64,000 nucleotides of DNA from JAICLK01 sp963810525 (GTDB lineage: Bacteria > Patescibacteriota > Saccharimonadia > Saccharimonadales > UBA4665), in contig CAWENB010000003.1 of the NCBI GenBank assembly GCA_963810525.1, positions 930,001 to 994,000 on the forward strand, written 5' to 3'. The first letter of the stretch is position 1; every line of letters begins with the position of its first letter. Positions 7,394 to 16,470 of this stretch are shown piece after piece. The position numbers and the translations under genes are program-made. The notes below the pieces were generated by a model. It was not told where the DNA came from, did no database searches, and saw only the letters and a list, made by a program, of their open reading frames with translations.

Positions 7394-9115
7394 TCACTTC
7401 TTGTGTTTGTATATACTTAGCTTGGATAGGCTCAGGCCGATGAGCGGCAGTGATGAAGTGCTACCGATATAGTAAACGTAACGTGGCTCCCAATCTGGCT
7501 CAAACTTGGACTTATACTGGTGTAGGCCTTTTGTTGATACAAATCGTTGCGAGGCCAGGTAAATATAATCGAGCAGTTTTTCACCGCCCTCCTGCTCCTG
7601 GAAGCTTTGCCGGGCCAACGGCGATAAGCCGAGGTTGAAACGCTGTACGTTCTCTTCCTGTAGTTGGACCATAAGTTTTACGAACAAATAATCCATGACG
7701 TTTTTGGGCGCATTGCGTTTGTGGCGCATGAGATCAACGGTAGCTTCGCCAATTTTGAAGCTAGGTAATACGTTGACGAACGCAACTGCCCTTCTCTCTT
7801 CGTCTCGTACAACGAATAAGGGCGTGCGTTCAAAGTAACGGCTTGAGAAGTAACCGGTGATGAATTGCCATTGTTTGTGTCCGGGAATTTTAAGCCAATC
7901 ATTCGATACATAGCGAAGTTCATTGATAAGGCTGGTGGCATGGGGAGGAAGGTGCCGTTCGACAATAACACCGCTTTTCTCGAAACGGTTAACGATATTA
8001 CGGAAATATTTATTACGGACGGTTGTCTGCAGAAAGTTGTCGATATCGATCACGGCGTCGGCGCCGATAAGTAGCTTGGTGAAGCCGGTACGTTTAAATA
8101 TTCTCGAGTATTTATCGCTAGCCGCGATAAAAGCAATGAGCCAACCGTTACCGAGGCAAAATTGCCGGAATTCATGTAAGACAAGTTCGATTGATTCGGA
8201 TTTGCCCTCGGGATTTGCGAAACACACGGCGACACCGCGCGCGACCGCATAGGCGATGAAAGTCTCGCCGTCGCTTGAGAAAAAATATGACTTATCTTGC
8301 GGCCACAGTTTGAAGTAATCATCTATCTCGCCGCCGTATCTCTCAAGCAATCGTTCGGCATGTTCTCGCTCGGCCGGCAGGGTTCGCAGTTCGTACCGCA
8401 AAGGTCGCAAGAGATTATAGAGACTATAGGCGACCGTCGCTACGCCAACGACACTTAGAGATTTCAGAAACCAGCGGCTAAATCTCGTTTGCGGTGTCAG
8501 GTCTCCGTTTCCGAGCAGTAAGTATTCTCTAATGGTGTGACTGAAAGCGTCGGCGAGTGAAAAGTTTATTCCGAAATCGCGTTTGTCGAGTAACCAGAAA
8601 CCAAGCGTACCATAGAGAAGCGCAAATAACGCGCTGCCGGCCAGCACCATACCGCCCTGTCTAAAGTTTGTAGCGTGTGTTTTGACAATAAACTGTTCAC
8701 GACCGATGATAAGAACGGCAATGAGCATGATGATAAAGGTGCTGCGAATGAGCGGTTCGTCAATTGAGAATTCTACGACCAGATTTGTCATGGCAGTTCC
8801 AAGTGTGACGAGCCAGGCGATGTGCTTGCGTTGTGAAAGTTCGTACGCCAGGTACATCAGGATGAGTCCAAAGAACAGGCTTGTGAAATCGGCGATGTTG
8901 CGTGCGGACATTGGCAGAATGTATCCGGCAAAATAGTGGTGCGTCGAGTGTCGCAGCAAAGGTTCCCAGGCAAGCGAAAGGCCGCTCATGAACGTCAATA
9001 TGCTCGCCAGCCGTACGTACAGGCGTCCATTCTTAAGCGCCAATGAGAGCGGATCTTCAGTAAGCGGTTGGCTGATGTTTTGCATGGAATTTGATTGTTT
9101 AGTTAGTTCTGTCAA
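7394..9115 (-). CDS. Membrane protein with C-terminal DUF2156 (lysyl-PG synthase-like) domain
   Basis: A protein of up to 573 residues (563 if the ATG at 9085 is used; 9115 is a TTG). Six or so hydrophobic helices occupy about residues 30-240. The C-terminal 320 residues form a DUF2156 domain, the GNAT-like catalytic half of MprF that transfers an aminoacyl group from tRNA to phosphatidylglycerol. Recognisable blocks are DKSYFFSSDGETFIAYAV, KIPGHKQWQFITGYF and DLMRHKRNAPKNVMDYLFVKL. In MprF this reduces the negative surface charge and protects against cationic peptides. The membrane part is shorter than in full MprF flippases, so synthesis without flipping, or another acyl acceptor, is possible. 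The gene follows mscS with a gap of 4-34 nt and is probably co-transcribed. Confidence 0.8.
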   Translation of the reverse strand: MTELTKQSNSMQNISQPLTEDPLSLALKNGRLYVRLASILTFMSGLSLAWEPLLRHSTHHYFAGYILPMSARNIADFTSLFFGLILMYLAYELSQRKHIAWLVTLGTAMTNLVVEFSIDEPLIRSTFIIMLIAVLIIGREQFIVKTHATNFRQGGMVLAGSALFALLYGTLGFWLLDKRDFGINFSLADAFSHTIREYLLLGNGDLTPQTRFSRWFLKSLSVVGVATVAYSLYNLLRPLRYELRTLPAEREHAERLLERYGGEIDDYFKLWPQDKSYFFSSDGETFIAYAVARGVAVCFANPEGKSESIELVLHEFRQFCLGNGWLIAFIAASDKYSRIFKRTGFTKLLIGADAVIDIDNFLQTTVRNKYFRNIVNRFEKSGVIVERHLPPHATSLINELRYVSNDWLKIPGHKQWQFITGYFSSRYFERTPLFVVRDEERRAVAFVNVLPSFKIGEATVDLMRHKRNAPKNVMDYLFVKLMVQLQEENVQRFNLGLSPLARQSFQEQEGGEKLLDYIYLASQRFVSTKGLHQYKSKFEPDWEPRYVYYIGSTSSLPLIGLSLSKLSIYKHKK

Positions 9116-9119
9116 GTAT

Positions 9120-10109
9120 TTATTTATTTCGTATGGTCTTTGTTAGCCTGATGGTACGCGGCTGCTTTTTGGATTTGGTCGCGTTGGTAATGGTGCGGGC
9201 GAATCGGCGTTCGGCCTCGCCATCGGCAAAGCGCGGAATCGGTTCATGCAGCAACACCGGTTTGCGGCTTTTCTCGTCTAGCTCTTGAAAAATCTGCACC
9301 GCGTATTTTTCGAGCAACCACTGGCGTTCGGGTGCGGTCTCACCGATCGCCGTGATATGCCATAGTTTATCACCTACTTCGGTTTCAGTCATAACCGTTA
9401 GCTGTTTCACTACCATGAGCGGTCCGCGTGGCAAGCGGAGGTTTACTTCGTCAATGAGCGTACGGGCGCGCTCAAGATCTGAAACGAAGAGTTCCAGTGC
9501 CATAGTGCTGACACCTCTCGGCGTGATCCGGACGGCCTGGATGGTCTGATTGTTGAGCCAAATGGTTTCACCGTTGAGGCTGCGGATTTTCGTTGAGCGG
9601 AGCGTTACCCGCTCAACAATTCCCTGCAGCGTAAACGGCTCGATGGTCACATGATCACCTATACCGAACCAATGCTCGGCCATCATAACGCTGCCGTACG
9701 CCATGTCTCGCAGAAGTGGGCTAAGCGTACCACCGAGGATAAGAGCGAACAAAGCGCTGGCGCCGATTAGTGCCCCGGGCCGCTGCGTGGGATGCGTGAA
9801 AACCCACCAAAAGTAGAGTGCCAGCACCACGAGTAGCACCCGGATCATAGCCGACGTGAGGATGATAAGCGTCTCGCTGCGCCGAAGTTTGTTGACGGTG
9901 TTAAGGTTTGTGGTTTTGTCGGCACGTTTTGCAAGCTCCTTGGTGACGCGGCGTGAGATTGCCGCAATCAACCTGCCGAGGATGGAGGCAGCCAGAAGTG
10001 ATATGAAAAGCGTCAAGAGCGAATGGGCATTGAAGAAAGTATCGCTGATTTGCTTCAGCGTATTACTCGACTTCTGAATCGTCTGGTTGATTTGATCCGC
10101 GTAAAACAT
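9120..10109 (-). CDS. Mechanosensitive channel, MscS family
   Basis: A 329-residue protein with three to four hydrophobic segments (about residues 28-150) followed by the MscS beta domain: the region DMAYGSVMMAEHWFGIGDHV and GIVERVTLRSTKIRSLNGETIWLNNQTI closely follow the MscS signature. It gates under membrane tension to release solutes during hypo-osmotic shock. The C-terminal end is short and basic. Its upstream region (10110-10230) is AT-rich and shared with the divergent typA; a TATATT lies 11 nt before the ATG. Confidence 0.9.
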   Translation of the reverse strand: MFYADQINQTIQKSSNTLKQISDTFFNAHSLLTLFISLLAASILGRLIAAISRRVTKELAKRADKTTNLNTVNKLRRSETLIILTSAMIRVLLVVLALYFWWVFTHPTQRPGALIGASALFALILGGTLSPLLRDMAYGSVMMAEHWFGIGDHVTIEPFTLQGIVERVTLRSTKIRSLNGETIWLNNQTIQAVRITPRGVSTMALELFVSDLERARTLIDEVNLRLPRGPLMVVKQLTVMTETEVGDKLWHITAIGETAPERQWLLEKYAVQIFQELDEKSRKPVLLHEPIPRFADGEAERRFARTITNATKSKKQPRTIRLTKTIRNK

Positions 10110-10230
10110 CTTAATTTTCTAATATAGCTTTATGAAATTTCTGAAGATATATCATACCGTGTTTTATGAAATATTGCAAATTTATAAATATTATGTTTTA
10201 ATGATATTAAAGCTAATTTAGGAACAACAT

Positions 10231-11019
10231 ATGTCGCAACCCGCGCAGGATCCGACACGGATTCGCAACATAGCTATAATCGCCCACGTTGACCATGGCA
10301 AAACTACACTGGTCGATGGACTGCTGAAACAGTCCAAAACTTTCCGCGACAACCAGGCGGAAATGAGTCAGACGCTAATTATGGACAGCGGCGACCAGGA
10401 GCGCGAACGCGGCATCACTATAACTGCAAAGATCACGGCCGTGCAATACGGCGATTACCGAATTAATATCATCGATACGCCCGGACATGCCGATTTCAGC
10501 GGTGAAGTAGAGCGCACGCTAAACATGGCTGACGGCTGCCTGCTCATCGTCGATGCCCAAGAGGGGCCAATGCCGCAGACCAAGTTCGTTCTCAGCAAAG
10601 CACTCGCCAATAATCTGAAGCCGGTGGTGATAATCAACAAAATCGACAAACCCGGCAGCCGGATTCATGAGGTTGAAGACGAATTGGCCGATCTATTCCT
10701 TGAATTGGCCGTCCATGAAGACCAGCTGCACTATCCGGTGTACTATGCCATCGGCCGCGAGGGGAAAGCCTGGGCTTCGCCGCCGTCAGACTTAGAGGAT
10801 GCCGGCAATCTGGACGTGCTGTTTGAGGCTATTATCAATCAGATTCCGGCACCACAGGTTGAATCGGATGGACCATTTCAAATGCTCGTTACCGCACTCG
10901 CCTGGGATTCGTACAAAGGTAAATACGCCATCGGCCGGATTACCCGCGGCCGGATCCGGGTCGGCGATCAAGTATGTCTTTGTAAGACCGATGGTTCTTC
11001 TAGACAAGGCAAAAGTTGA
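10231..11019 (+). CDS. typA: TypA/BipA GTPase, N-terminal part (frame broken at 3' end)
   Basis: 262 codons encoding the GTPase domain of the ribosome-associated translational GTPase TypA/BipA. Motifs in order: G1 AHVDHGKTT, switch I RGITI, G3 DTPGH, G4 NKID, then the start of domain II (KGKYAIGRITRGRIRVGDQV). The frame ends at TGA 11017-11019, right after GGC AAA AGT. The next reading frame continues the protein immediately (KVESIFMSHG...), so a single extra nucleotide near 11000-11015 splits the gene. The combined span 10231-12061 is 1831 nt, exactly 610 codons plus one base, matching the usual length of about 605 residues. A ribosome site AGGAAC is 8 nt upstream. Confidence 0.88.
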   Translation: MSQPAQDPTRIRNIAIIAHVDHGKTTLVDGLLKQSKTFRDNQAEMSQTLIMDSGDQERERGITITAKITAVQYGDYRINIIDTPGHADFSGEVERTLNMADGCLLIVDAQEGPMPQTKFVLSKALANNLKPVVIINKIDKPGSRIHEVEDELADLFLELAVHEDQLHYPVYYAIGREGKAWASPPSDLEDAGNLDVLFEAIINQIPAPQVESDGPFQMLVTALAWDSYKGKYAIGRITRGRIRVGDQVCLCKTDGSSRQGKS

Positions 11020-12061
11020 ATCGATATTCATGAGCCACGGTGTCAGTAAGTCTGAAGTCGGCGAAGGAATTGCCGGCGACATCGTGCAGTTGACCGGCAT
11101 TGATGAAGCCCGCATTGGTGAAACTATTGCCGACGCGAACCGACCTGAAGCGCTGCCGGTGCTGGAGGTTGAGGCGCCGACGCTCAAAATGTACCTCGGC
11201 CCGAATACTTCGCCGTTTAAGGGTACAGAAGGTCAATTTACGACCTCGCGGCAGATAGGTGAACGTCTAAATAACGAGCTGGAATCTAACGTGGGCCTGC
11301 GCGTCGAAGAAGACGGCATCGGTTTTGCGGTATCGGGTCGCGGCGAGCTGCACCTAAGCGTGCTGATCGAAACCATGCGCCGCGAAGGTTACGAATTCGA
11401 GGTCGGCCGCCCGCAGGTGGTAACCAAACAGGAAGATGGCAAAACACTGGAACCGGTCGAAGAACTTATCATCGAAGTCCCGGCTGAGTATGTCGGCTCC
11501 GTGCAGATGGAACTCGGGATGCGGCGCGCCACGCTGACCGATCAGTTTGCAAGCCCGAAAGGTGTGACAAAACTCGTGTACGAGCTACCGACGCGGGCGC
11601 TGTTGGGTTTGCGCAACGTGCTCATGACGCAGACCAAAGGAACGGTAATCATGAACACGCTAGTCAACGGCTACCAGCCGGTCGGTCCGGCTCTGCAGCA
11701 GCTTCGCAACGGCGTGCTGATAGCTTACGAAACCGGTACGACGATGCCCTACTCGCTGGCTTCGGCCGAAGCTCGCGGAGAGCTTTTTGTGCCCGCCGGC
11801 GCTAAGGTATATGCCGGCCAAATCATCGGACTCAACAACCGGGGTGATGACATGGAAATCAACGTCTGTAAAGCCAAACATCTCACTAATATGCGCAGCA
11901 AATCATCGGACGGCGTCGTTCAACTGACACCGCCGACGCTCCTCAGCCTTGAGCAGAGCCTTGATTTTATAGAGAATGACGAACTATTGGAAGTCACTCC
12001 GAAAAATCTTCGATTACGCAAGCGCGAACTAGACCCCATCAAACGAAAACGCGCAAAATAG
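10991..12061 (+). CDS. typA: TypA/BipA GTPase, C-terminal part (out of frame with N-terminal part)
   Basis: The +1 frame relative to the GTPase part encodes the rest of TypA: end of domain II (GEGIAGDIVQLTGIDEARIGETI), domain III with GRGELHLSVLIETMRREGYEFEVGRPQV, domain V and the BipA-specific C-terminal domain (YELPTRALLGLRN, TKGTVIMNT, ending in a basic tail KRKRAK). The start given is an in-frame ATG near the junction; no ribosome site precedes it, so independent translation is doubtful. The AAAA run at 11011-11014 would allow a +1 slip of the Lys codon, but a sequencing indel or true mutation is as likely. The conserved sequence on both sides shows little decay. Confidence 0.85.
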   Translation: MVLLDKAKVESIFMSHGVSKSEVGEGIAGDIVQLTGIDEARIGETIADANRPEALPVLEVEAPTLKMYLGPNTSPFKGTEGQFTTSRQIGERLNNELESNVGLRVEEDGIGFAVSGRGELHLSVLIETMRREGYEFEVGRPQVVTKQEDGKTLEPVEELIIEVPAEYVGSVQMELGMRRATLTDQFASPKGVTKLVYELPTRALLGLRNVLMTQTKGTVIMNTLVNGYQPVGPALQQLRNGVLIAYETGTTMPYSLASAEARGELFVPAGAKVYAGQIIGLNNRGDDMEINVCKAKHLTNMRSKSSDGVVQLTPPTLLSLEQSLDFIENDELLEVTPKNLRLRKRELDPIKRKRAK

Positions 12062-12148
12062 CTTGTGCTTGCATGGGTCGGCTGTCTGCATAGACCATTA
12101 TTGCAACATTCCTTCAGGTTGGGTGAGTTATAATATGTCTCAACAGAT

Positions 12149-13675
12149 ATGAACCGCACACTTCCGGCCAAAGTTACTGCTTTCTTTGGGTCCCGACGAT
12201 TTTTTTACGGCGTCATAGCTTTTTTCTTGTTGGAAACGCTATGGATTGCCTGCTCGGCCGTTTATCCTATGGCGTTTGACGAGAATTTTCACTTTGGTAT
12301 TATTCAAATTTATTCGCGTCACTGGCTGCCATTTTTAACTTCGCAACCGCCTGGGGCCAGCGCTTACGGCGCGGTCGCCCACGACCCGTCATATTTCTAT
12401 CATTATCTAATGAGTTTTCCGTATCGCTTGATCGCGCATTTCGCCCACGATCAAACGCTGCAGATTATTTGGCTGCGGTTCGTTAATGTGGGCTTATTCG
12501 TCAGTGCGCTGCTGTTATTTCGGCGGGTGCTGCTGAGGGCGAATGTGTCGCCCGCTTTGACTCACTTGAGCATCCTGCTCTTCGCACTAATTCCGATCGT
12601 GCCCTTGCTGGCGGCACAAATTAATTACGACAACCTTACTATATTGATCGTTGCCTGGACGTGTCTGCTTATGGAGCATATCTTTGCTGCAATTAGATCT
12701 AAGAAAGTCCCCTTGCGCGATATTGCGTTGCTGGCTGTACTGGCGTTACTCGGCAGCATCGTGAAATACGCGTTGATGCCGATATTCTTGGCGTGTGCCA
12801 TTATGACCGCAATAGCTGTGTGGCACTATTTTAAACACAGTTGGCGTGCCATTTGGAAGGCGGCCTGCGTTGGCTTCCGGGCATACGGTATTTTTACTAA
12901 AGCGACTCTAGCAGGGTTGTTGCTCATCAGTATTGTGCTGTTCTCGCAGCGTTATTTGTTGAATCTGGCGGCATACAAAACCCCGATTCCCAATTGTGAC
13001 CGTGTTCTGACGGTTGATGACTGCATGTCGTATGGTCCCTGGGCACGAAGTTATATCGACAAACGATATAAAAGCAATACGTTTAAACCGAGTGTTGCCC
13101 ACTACGTACCGTTATGGTTTTACGGCATGTGGTATCGACTTTTCTTTACGGTCAACGGAAGTATACCGCAGCCGCCATGGGCCATTAATGAGACGTTTCC
13201 TCCGTTACTTCTGCCGAGCTTTGGCGCTGTTGCCTTTTTCATGGTCAGTTTTGTGCTGGTTGCAAAGCGCTGGAGGCGGCTTTTTTGGGGAAACTGGATG
13301 CTCAGCTTTTTCATAGTCATGAGTTTGTTGTACGTCGCGGCGCTGTTTGCTGACAATTTCGCAAGTTACGCAAGCACTGGCCAGCCGGTCGCGATAAACG
13401 GGCGCTACTTGCTTCCCATACTTTTGCCAGTGCTGGCAATTGCCGCTCGCGCCTGGGAACTTGCGCTGGCTGGCCGTCAGGGCTTGAAAGCGCTGGCAGC
13501 GGCATTGGCGGTAGTGTTATTTTTACAGGGCGGCGGCGTGTTTACCTTTATGGTAAATAGCAACTACACCTGGTATTGGCCTGACCATCGCATACAAACG
13601 GCGAACTGGTACGCTCACGATGTCGTGCATAAAGTCATATTTGATTATCAGCCGCCGTTTATACTCTCCCCTTGA
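12149..13675 (+). CDS. Polytopic membrane protein, GT-C glycosyltransferase-like
   Basis: A 508-residue integral membrane protein with about 11-12 hydrophobic helices. Between the first helix and the second lies an acidic motif MAFDENFHFGII, resembling the Asp/Glu-containing first loop used by GT-C lipid-linked sugar transferases (family 39 and DUF2142-type proteins). A large extracytoplasmic loop (about residues 285-345) contains Cys pairs and many aromatic residues. A TATAAT at 12129-12134 lies 14 nt before the ATG and could be its promoter. A role in transferring sugars to surface polymers is inferred; no substrate can be named. Confidence 0.6.
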   Translation: MNRTLPAKVTAFFGSRRFFYGVIAFFLLETLWIACSAVYPMAFDENFHFGIIQIYSRHWLPFLTSQPPGASAYGAVAHDPSYFYHYLMSFPYRLIAHFAHDQTLQIIWLRFVNVGLFVSALLLFRRVLLRANVSPALTHLSILLFALIPIVPLLAAQINYDNLTILIVAWTCLLMEHIFAAIRSKKVPLRDIALLAVLALLGSIVKYALMPIFLACAIMTAIAVWHYFKHSWRAIWKAACVGFRAYGIFTKATLAGLLLISIVLFSQRYLLNLAAYKTPIPNCDRVLTVDDCMSYGPWARSYIDKRYKSNTFKPSVAHYVPLWFYGMWYRLFFTVNGSIPQPPWAINETFPPLLLPSFGAVAFFMVSFVLVAKRWRRLFWGNWMLSFFIVMSLLYVAALFADNFASYASTGQPVAINGRYLLPILLPVLAIAARAWELALAGRQGLKALAAALAVVLFLQGGGVFTFMVNSNYTWYWPDHRIQTANWYAHDVVHKVIFDYQPPFILSP

Positions 13676-13685
13676 GCCCGTCATT

Positions 13686-14348
13686 TTAGCTTAGAATACT
13701 AACCGCACGGGCGGCAACCAGAGCGATGGTGATGAGCGAAATCGTTGATTGCGTCATCATGAGCAATTTGGCGCGCCGGCTGAGCGGCATAGTGTCCGCC
13801 GGGCCGAAGGTTATGGCATTTGTATTTGAAACGTACAGGTAATCCGTGAACATTGGTTTCCAGTCCGGATGCTTGAATGATTCATGTCGGTGTTGAGGGA
13901 ACAGAAAATCCTGCGCGTAGCGTTCGATACGTTGGCGCTCGCCTGGCCCGCCACCATCCATTTCCCAATACCAGAGGGCAAAGATAATGATGTTGGTAAG
14001 GTAAATGTTAATCGCCGACAGGATGAGTTCGCGGCCATTAGTTGTTTTGCCGCCTTGCAGCAACAAGTTGGTGACAACTGCCAGTGCGTAGCCGTTGGCT
14101 AGCGTAACGACACCGATTAAAAGAAGCGCGTTAACACGGCGGGTCAACGATTTAAAGACGGCTTTACGCGGCGTAGTGAGGGCAAGTGCCAGCAGTAGTA
14201 AAAATTCGATTGCAGGAATGATATAACGAGATGTCGCCGAAAATTTATCAGGCAAGGCGATCTGCAGCAATATAGCAATCAAAACAACAGCCTGAACGTG
14301 CCAAATCTGATCAGCGGCGGGGTGTTTGTTACGCAGTAAACCAGCCAT
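13686..14348 (-). CDS. DUF1345-like membrane protein
   Basis: About 220 residues from the ATG at 14346-14348 (MAGLLRNKHP). Hydrophobic segments cover most of the protein, and the C-terminal region FTDYLYVSNTNAITFGPADT followed by a final helix resembles DUF1345 proteins, predicted membrane proteins without a known function. The frame stays open upstream to 14459 but that stretch overlaps the end of the preceding gene. It lies 22 nt after that gene and is probably in the same transcript. It converges with the GT-C-like gene, 10 bp apart. Confidence 0.55.
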   Translation of the reverse strand: MAGLLRNKHPAADQIWHVQAVVLIAILLQIALPDKFSATSRYIIPAIEFLLLLALALTTPRKAVFKSLTRRVNALLLIGVVTLANGYALAVVTNLLLQGGKTTNGRELILSAINIYLTNIIIFALWYWEMDGGGPGERQRIERYAQDFLFPQHRHESFKHPDWKPMFTDYLYVSNTNAITFGPADTMPLSRRAKLLMMTQSTISLITIALVAARAVSILS

Positions 14349-14370
14349 AGTGTAATGAGGTAAGTATACG

Positions 14371-15087
14371 TTAATCCTGCTGTTTTGTAACAGTATCAAC
14401 GGCGAAAATTGACGCGTCTGCCTGTTCGGCGAAATGAAAGTGTTCAATAGTAAAGACAATCAATACAATCGAAAAACTGCAAACTGTAATGAAATAGTAC
14501 TGCAGCAAGTTGCTGGCGATATGCAAATCCAAATCGATAGCCGCACCGGCGCCGCTGCCCAACCATGCCAGTAGCATGCCGGCAAAAATCCACGAGATCA
14601 GCCGGGATGAACGACGGCGATAAACTAGCGCGCCGAGGGAGAGCATTCCCAGCCCCAAAAACGCTGGCGACAAGATGCTTGCCACGCCATGTATCATGAG
14701 TAAAGGGTTGTGCAAGAGCGGCCCGCAATCATGCCGCTCGGGGTCGCAGTTAAGCGGAGCCAGGGCTGCTACGGCATTAAGTAATCCAAAGGCGATATAG
14801 CTCCATACGCATAGACGTAGCAAAAGATGATTTCGGTGGCGTCCGCGAATCTGCCAAGTGCCGGCCAGTAAGACGGCCACTCCGGTCAGGACATCCATGC
14901 CAATAAACACCCAGGCGTATGGTTCATGCAAAGCCTCGAGCTGACTCGCCAGATCATGCCTACTAACAAACGGGTTAAGAACAAAACCCAGGGGCCAAGA
15001 ACAGTACAGAATTGCTGCCGCCCACGCCGACCAAACAGACGGCCGGCGATGCAAGCGCTTAAAATACAACATAGTTTCGTGAATCAT
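14371..15087 (-). CDS. DUF998-like membrane protein
   Basis: A 238-residue membrane protein with about six hydrophobic segments and an extracytoplasmic loop NCDPERHDCGPLLHNPLLMIHG between helices three and four, reminiscent of DUF998 family proteins. Function unknown. The start is well supported: AAGGAGGG lies at 15097-15104, 9-10 nt before the ATG. It heads a two-gene minus-strand unit with the DUF1345-like gene. The upstream region contains a TGTGA-N6-TTACA palindrome at 15152-15167, close to the Crp-type consensus. Confidence 0.55.
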   Translation of the reverse strand: MIHETMLYFKRLHRRPSVWSAWAAAILYCSWPLGFVLNPFVSRHDLASQLEALHEPYAWVFIGMDVLTGVAVLLAGTWQIRGRHRNHLLLRLCVWSYIAFGLLNAVAALAPLNCDPERHDCGPLLHNPLLMIHGVASILSPAFLGLGMLSLGALVYRRRSSRLISWIFAGMLLAWLGSGAGAAIDLDLHIASNLLQYYFITVCSFSIVLIVFTIEHFHFAEQADASIFAVDTVTKQQD

Positions 15088-15151
15088 GTCGAGATTTCCC
15101 TCCTTTAATTATACAAGTTTTGCTGCAACGGAAAGTAAGTAAAAGTGTTTA

Positions 15152-15167
15152 TGTGAGATAACTTACA
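15152..15167. promoter_or_regulatory. Possible Crp-type operator, one mismatch from consensus
   Basis: TGTGAGATAACTTACA differs at one of ten fixed positions from TGTGA-N6-TCACA, the sequence found perfectly in front of the Crp-like gene at 37254. It lies between the divergent genes at 15087 (minus) and 15246 (plus). A single near match in 64 kb may arise by chance, so this is only suggestive. Confidence 0.3.
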
Positions 15168-15245
15168 GTCAAACGGCAGCGTTTTGTCATATGCTTGAGA
15201 AGCACAATCCTTGAACGTGCAAGTTAAGATAAGGGGGTAACAAAT

Positions 15246-15467
15246 ATGCGCAAACACCGCTTGTTTACCAAACCAACAAAAGTAGCAGACATATTACATG
15301 ATGATCTCGATGCGGACATTTCAAGCAACTGGGCCAATAAGGAGCGGTTACGGCATCGGCGCTGGTACAAAGGCCACGACCACCGTCAAAATTTAAGCGA
15401 AAAGCTGGCTGCGCGTCGTCAGTCGCCGTGGAGACGTGGCGGTTTCGGTCAGATGCAGGAGACATAA
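15246..15467 (+). CDS. Small basic protein, hypothetical
   Basis: A 73-residue strongly basic protein (many Arg, Lys, His) with no hydrophobic segment. A GGGGG ribosome-binding stretch lies 8 nt before the ATG, and a perfect 9-bp hairpin with a T-run follows at 15530-15555, so the frame sits in a complete transcription unit. No family recognised; nucleic-acid binding would fit the charge but is only a guess. Coding status is uncertain because of its length. Confidence 0.5.
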   Translation: MRKHRLFTKPTKVADILHDDLDADISSNWANKERLRHRRWYKGHDHRQNLSEKLAARRQSPWRRGGFGQMQET

Positions 15468-15529
15468 AGACTAAGATCGAGCTTCCTCTTGAAGCCACGA
15501 GTTTAAGTAGTACAATTCAACAAGTTGAA

Positions 15530-15555
15530 ATACCGGCTAAGTCAGCCGGTATTTT
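15530..15555 (+). terminator. Rho-independent terminator after the small basic protein gene
   Basis: ATACCGGCT (15530-15538), a five-base loop, AGCCGGTAT (15544-15552), then TTT. The stem is perfect over 9 bp and GC-rich in its core. The T-run is short. Confidence 0.7.
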
Positions 15556-15556
15556 A

Positions 15557-16370
15557 TATGATTGTCGTTTCCGACAGATTCAGGAGCTATTCGAAGCGTT
15601 ACCATAAATATTTACAGCGGGGCCCCTGGATGGGCAATCCGTTTTGCCGGTGTGACAAGCGCCGTCTGGTTCGGTCAACATTGAGTATTTTCATGAAGTG
15701 ACCGTCATATAAAAAATAAGATAAAAAATATTAAAAAAAACCTGACAGTATGTCAGAATACAGGTATCGTGACTAACTGTTACGAGAACTTTATGGAATG
15801 GAGTTGAGTCAGCGTTTTACGGTGTCTCGACCAGGGAATCGATTAAATAATAGCACGTCTCTCAATCCGAGTTTAAGTTGTATGTGATGTATTAGGAGCA
15901 AGGCCGAAGCCATAATGCAAGGCGTGCTCTAATAATGAGTATGTCCCGCTCATCACGGGTGCGATGTTTACGACTGCATTTCTTATTACGACTATTGTGG
16001 TCAGCCGATCGGTATCAGCTACCAGAGGCTTCATTATCGTTTGTGCCGCAGCCGGTAATTCTGACTGTGCCAGAAAACAGAGGGTCATTTATTAGCCGCG
16101 TTCTACTAACGAGTAATCCGCTCGATAGTCGGCGGCTATCCACGCGCTACGTTTTCATCATCACATAACGCGTTCCTCTCCTTATCAAGACGCTTTATCA
16201 CCGCCTTCGCTGAGGTTATCTAAAAAATGGTTCCGATTACTACCCATCCGACAGCACAGTTTACTGATCAATCTTTCCGGTATGTACAGCCAGGGTCTAG
16301 TCGACCCGGCTGACGATTGCACATTAATAAAAATTATTATAAAACTATCGAGAAAGACACTTTTTTATCG
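15557..16370. other. 814 bp without a recognisable gene
   Basis: Short frames of 60-80 codons exist on both strands between 15870 and 16170, but none has a ribosome site or a recognisable product. The stretch has an AT-rich patch at 15707-15740, a minus-strand terminator-like hairpin at 15733-15756, and GC-rich imperfect repeats elsewhere. No tRNA, tmRNA, RNase P or SRP signature was found. It may hold a decayed gene or an unrecognised RNA. Confidence 0.4.
15733..15756 (-). terminator. Terminator-like hairpin facing left
   Basis: Read on the minus strand: CTGACA, three-base loop, TGTCAG, one G, then eight T. This is a compact intrinsic terminator layout, but no minus-strand gene has been recognised upstream of it (to the right), so it would end an unidentified transcript from the 15.8-16.4 kb gap. 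Confidence 0.5.
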
Positions 16371-16377
16371 CTTTGGC

Positions 16378-16405
16378 TTGCATATGTCAACCCTCGTTGT
16401 AGAAT
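16378..16405 (+). promoter_or_regulatory. Promoter of the surface-glycan gene cluster
   Basis: TTGCAT (16378-16383), 16-bp spacer, TAGAAT (16400-16405). The predicted start lies about 60 nt before the ATG of the GT2 gene at 16471, which has its own AAAGGAGG ribosome site. The next genes follow with small gaps or overlaps, so this may drive the 16.5-24.3 kb operon. Confidence 0.5.
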
Positions 16406-16470
16406 GAAGAAGAGGAAAGTGTAAACTTATTGTGTGAAAATCGCAAATTGGTGGCACTAAAGGAGGCTCG

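Noticed and set aside
10799..10990. Open +1 frame upstream of the typA C-terminal part
   Set aside because: It lies within the well-conserved GTPase part read in another frame; the product there is not protein-like.
15873..16168. Overlapping short frames on both strands, one with a hydrophobic stretch
   Set aside because: No ribosome site, no recognisable product, and the frames are complements of each other; treated as non-coding.
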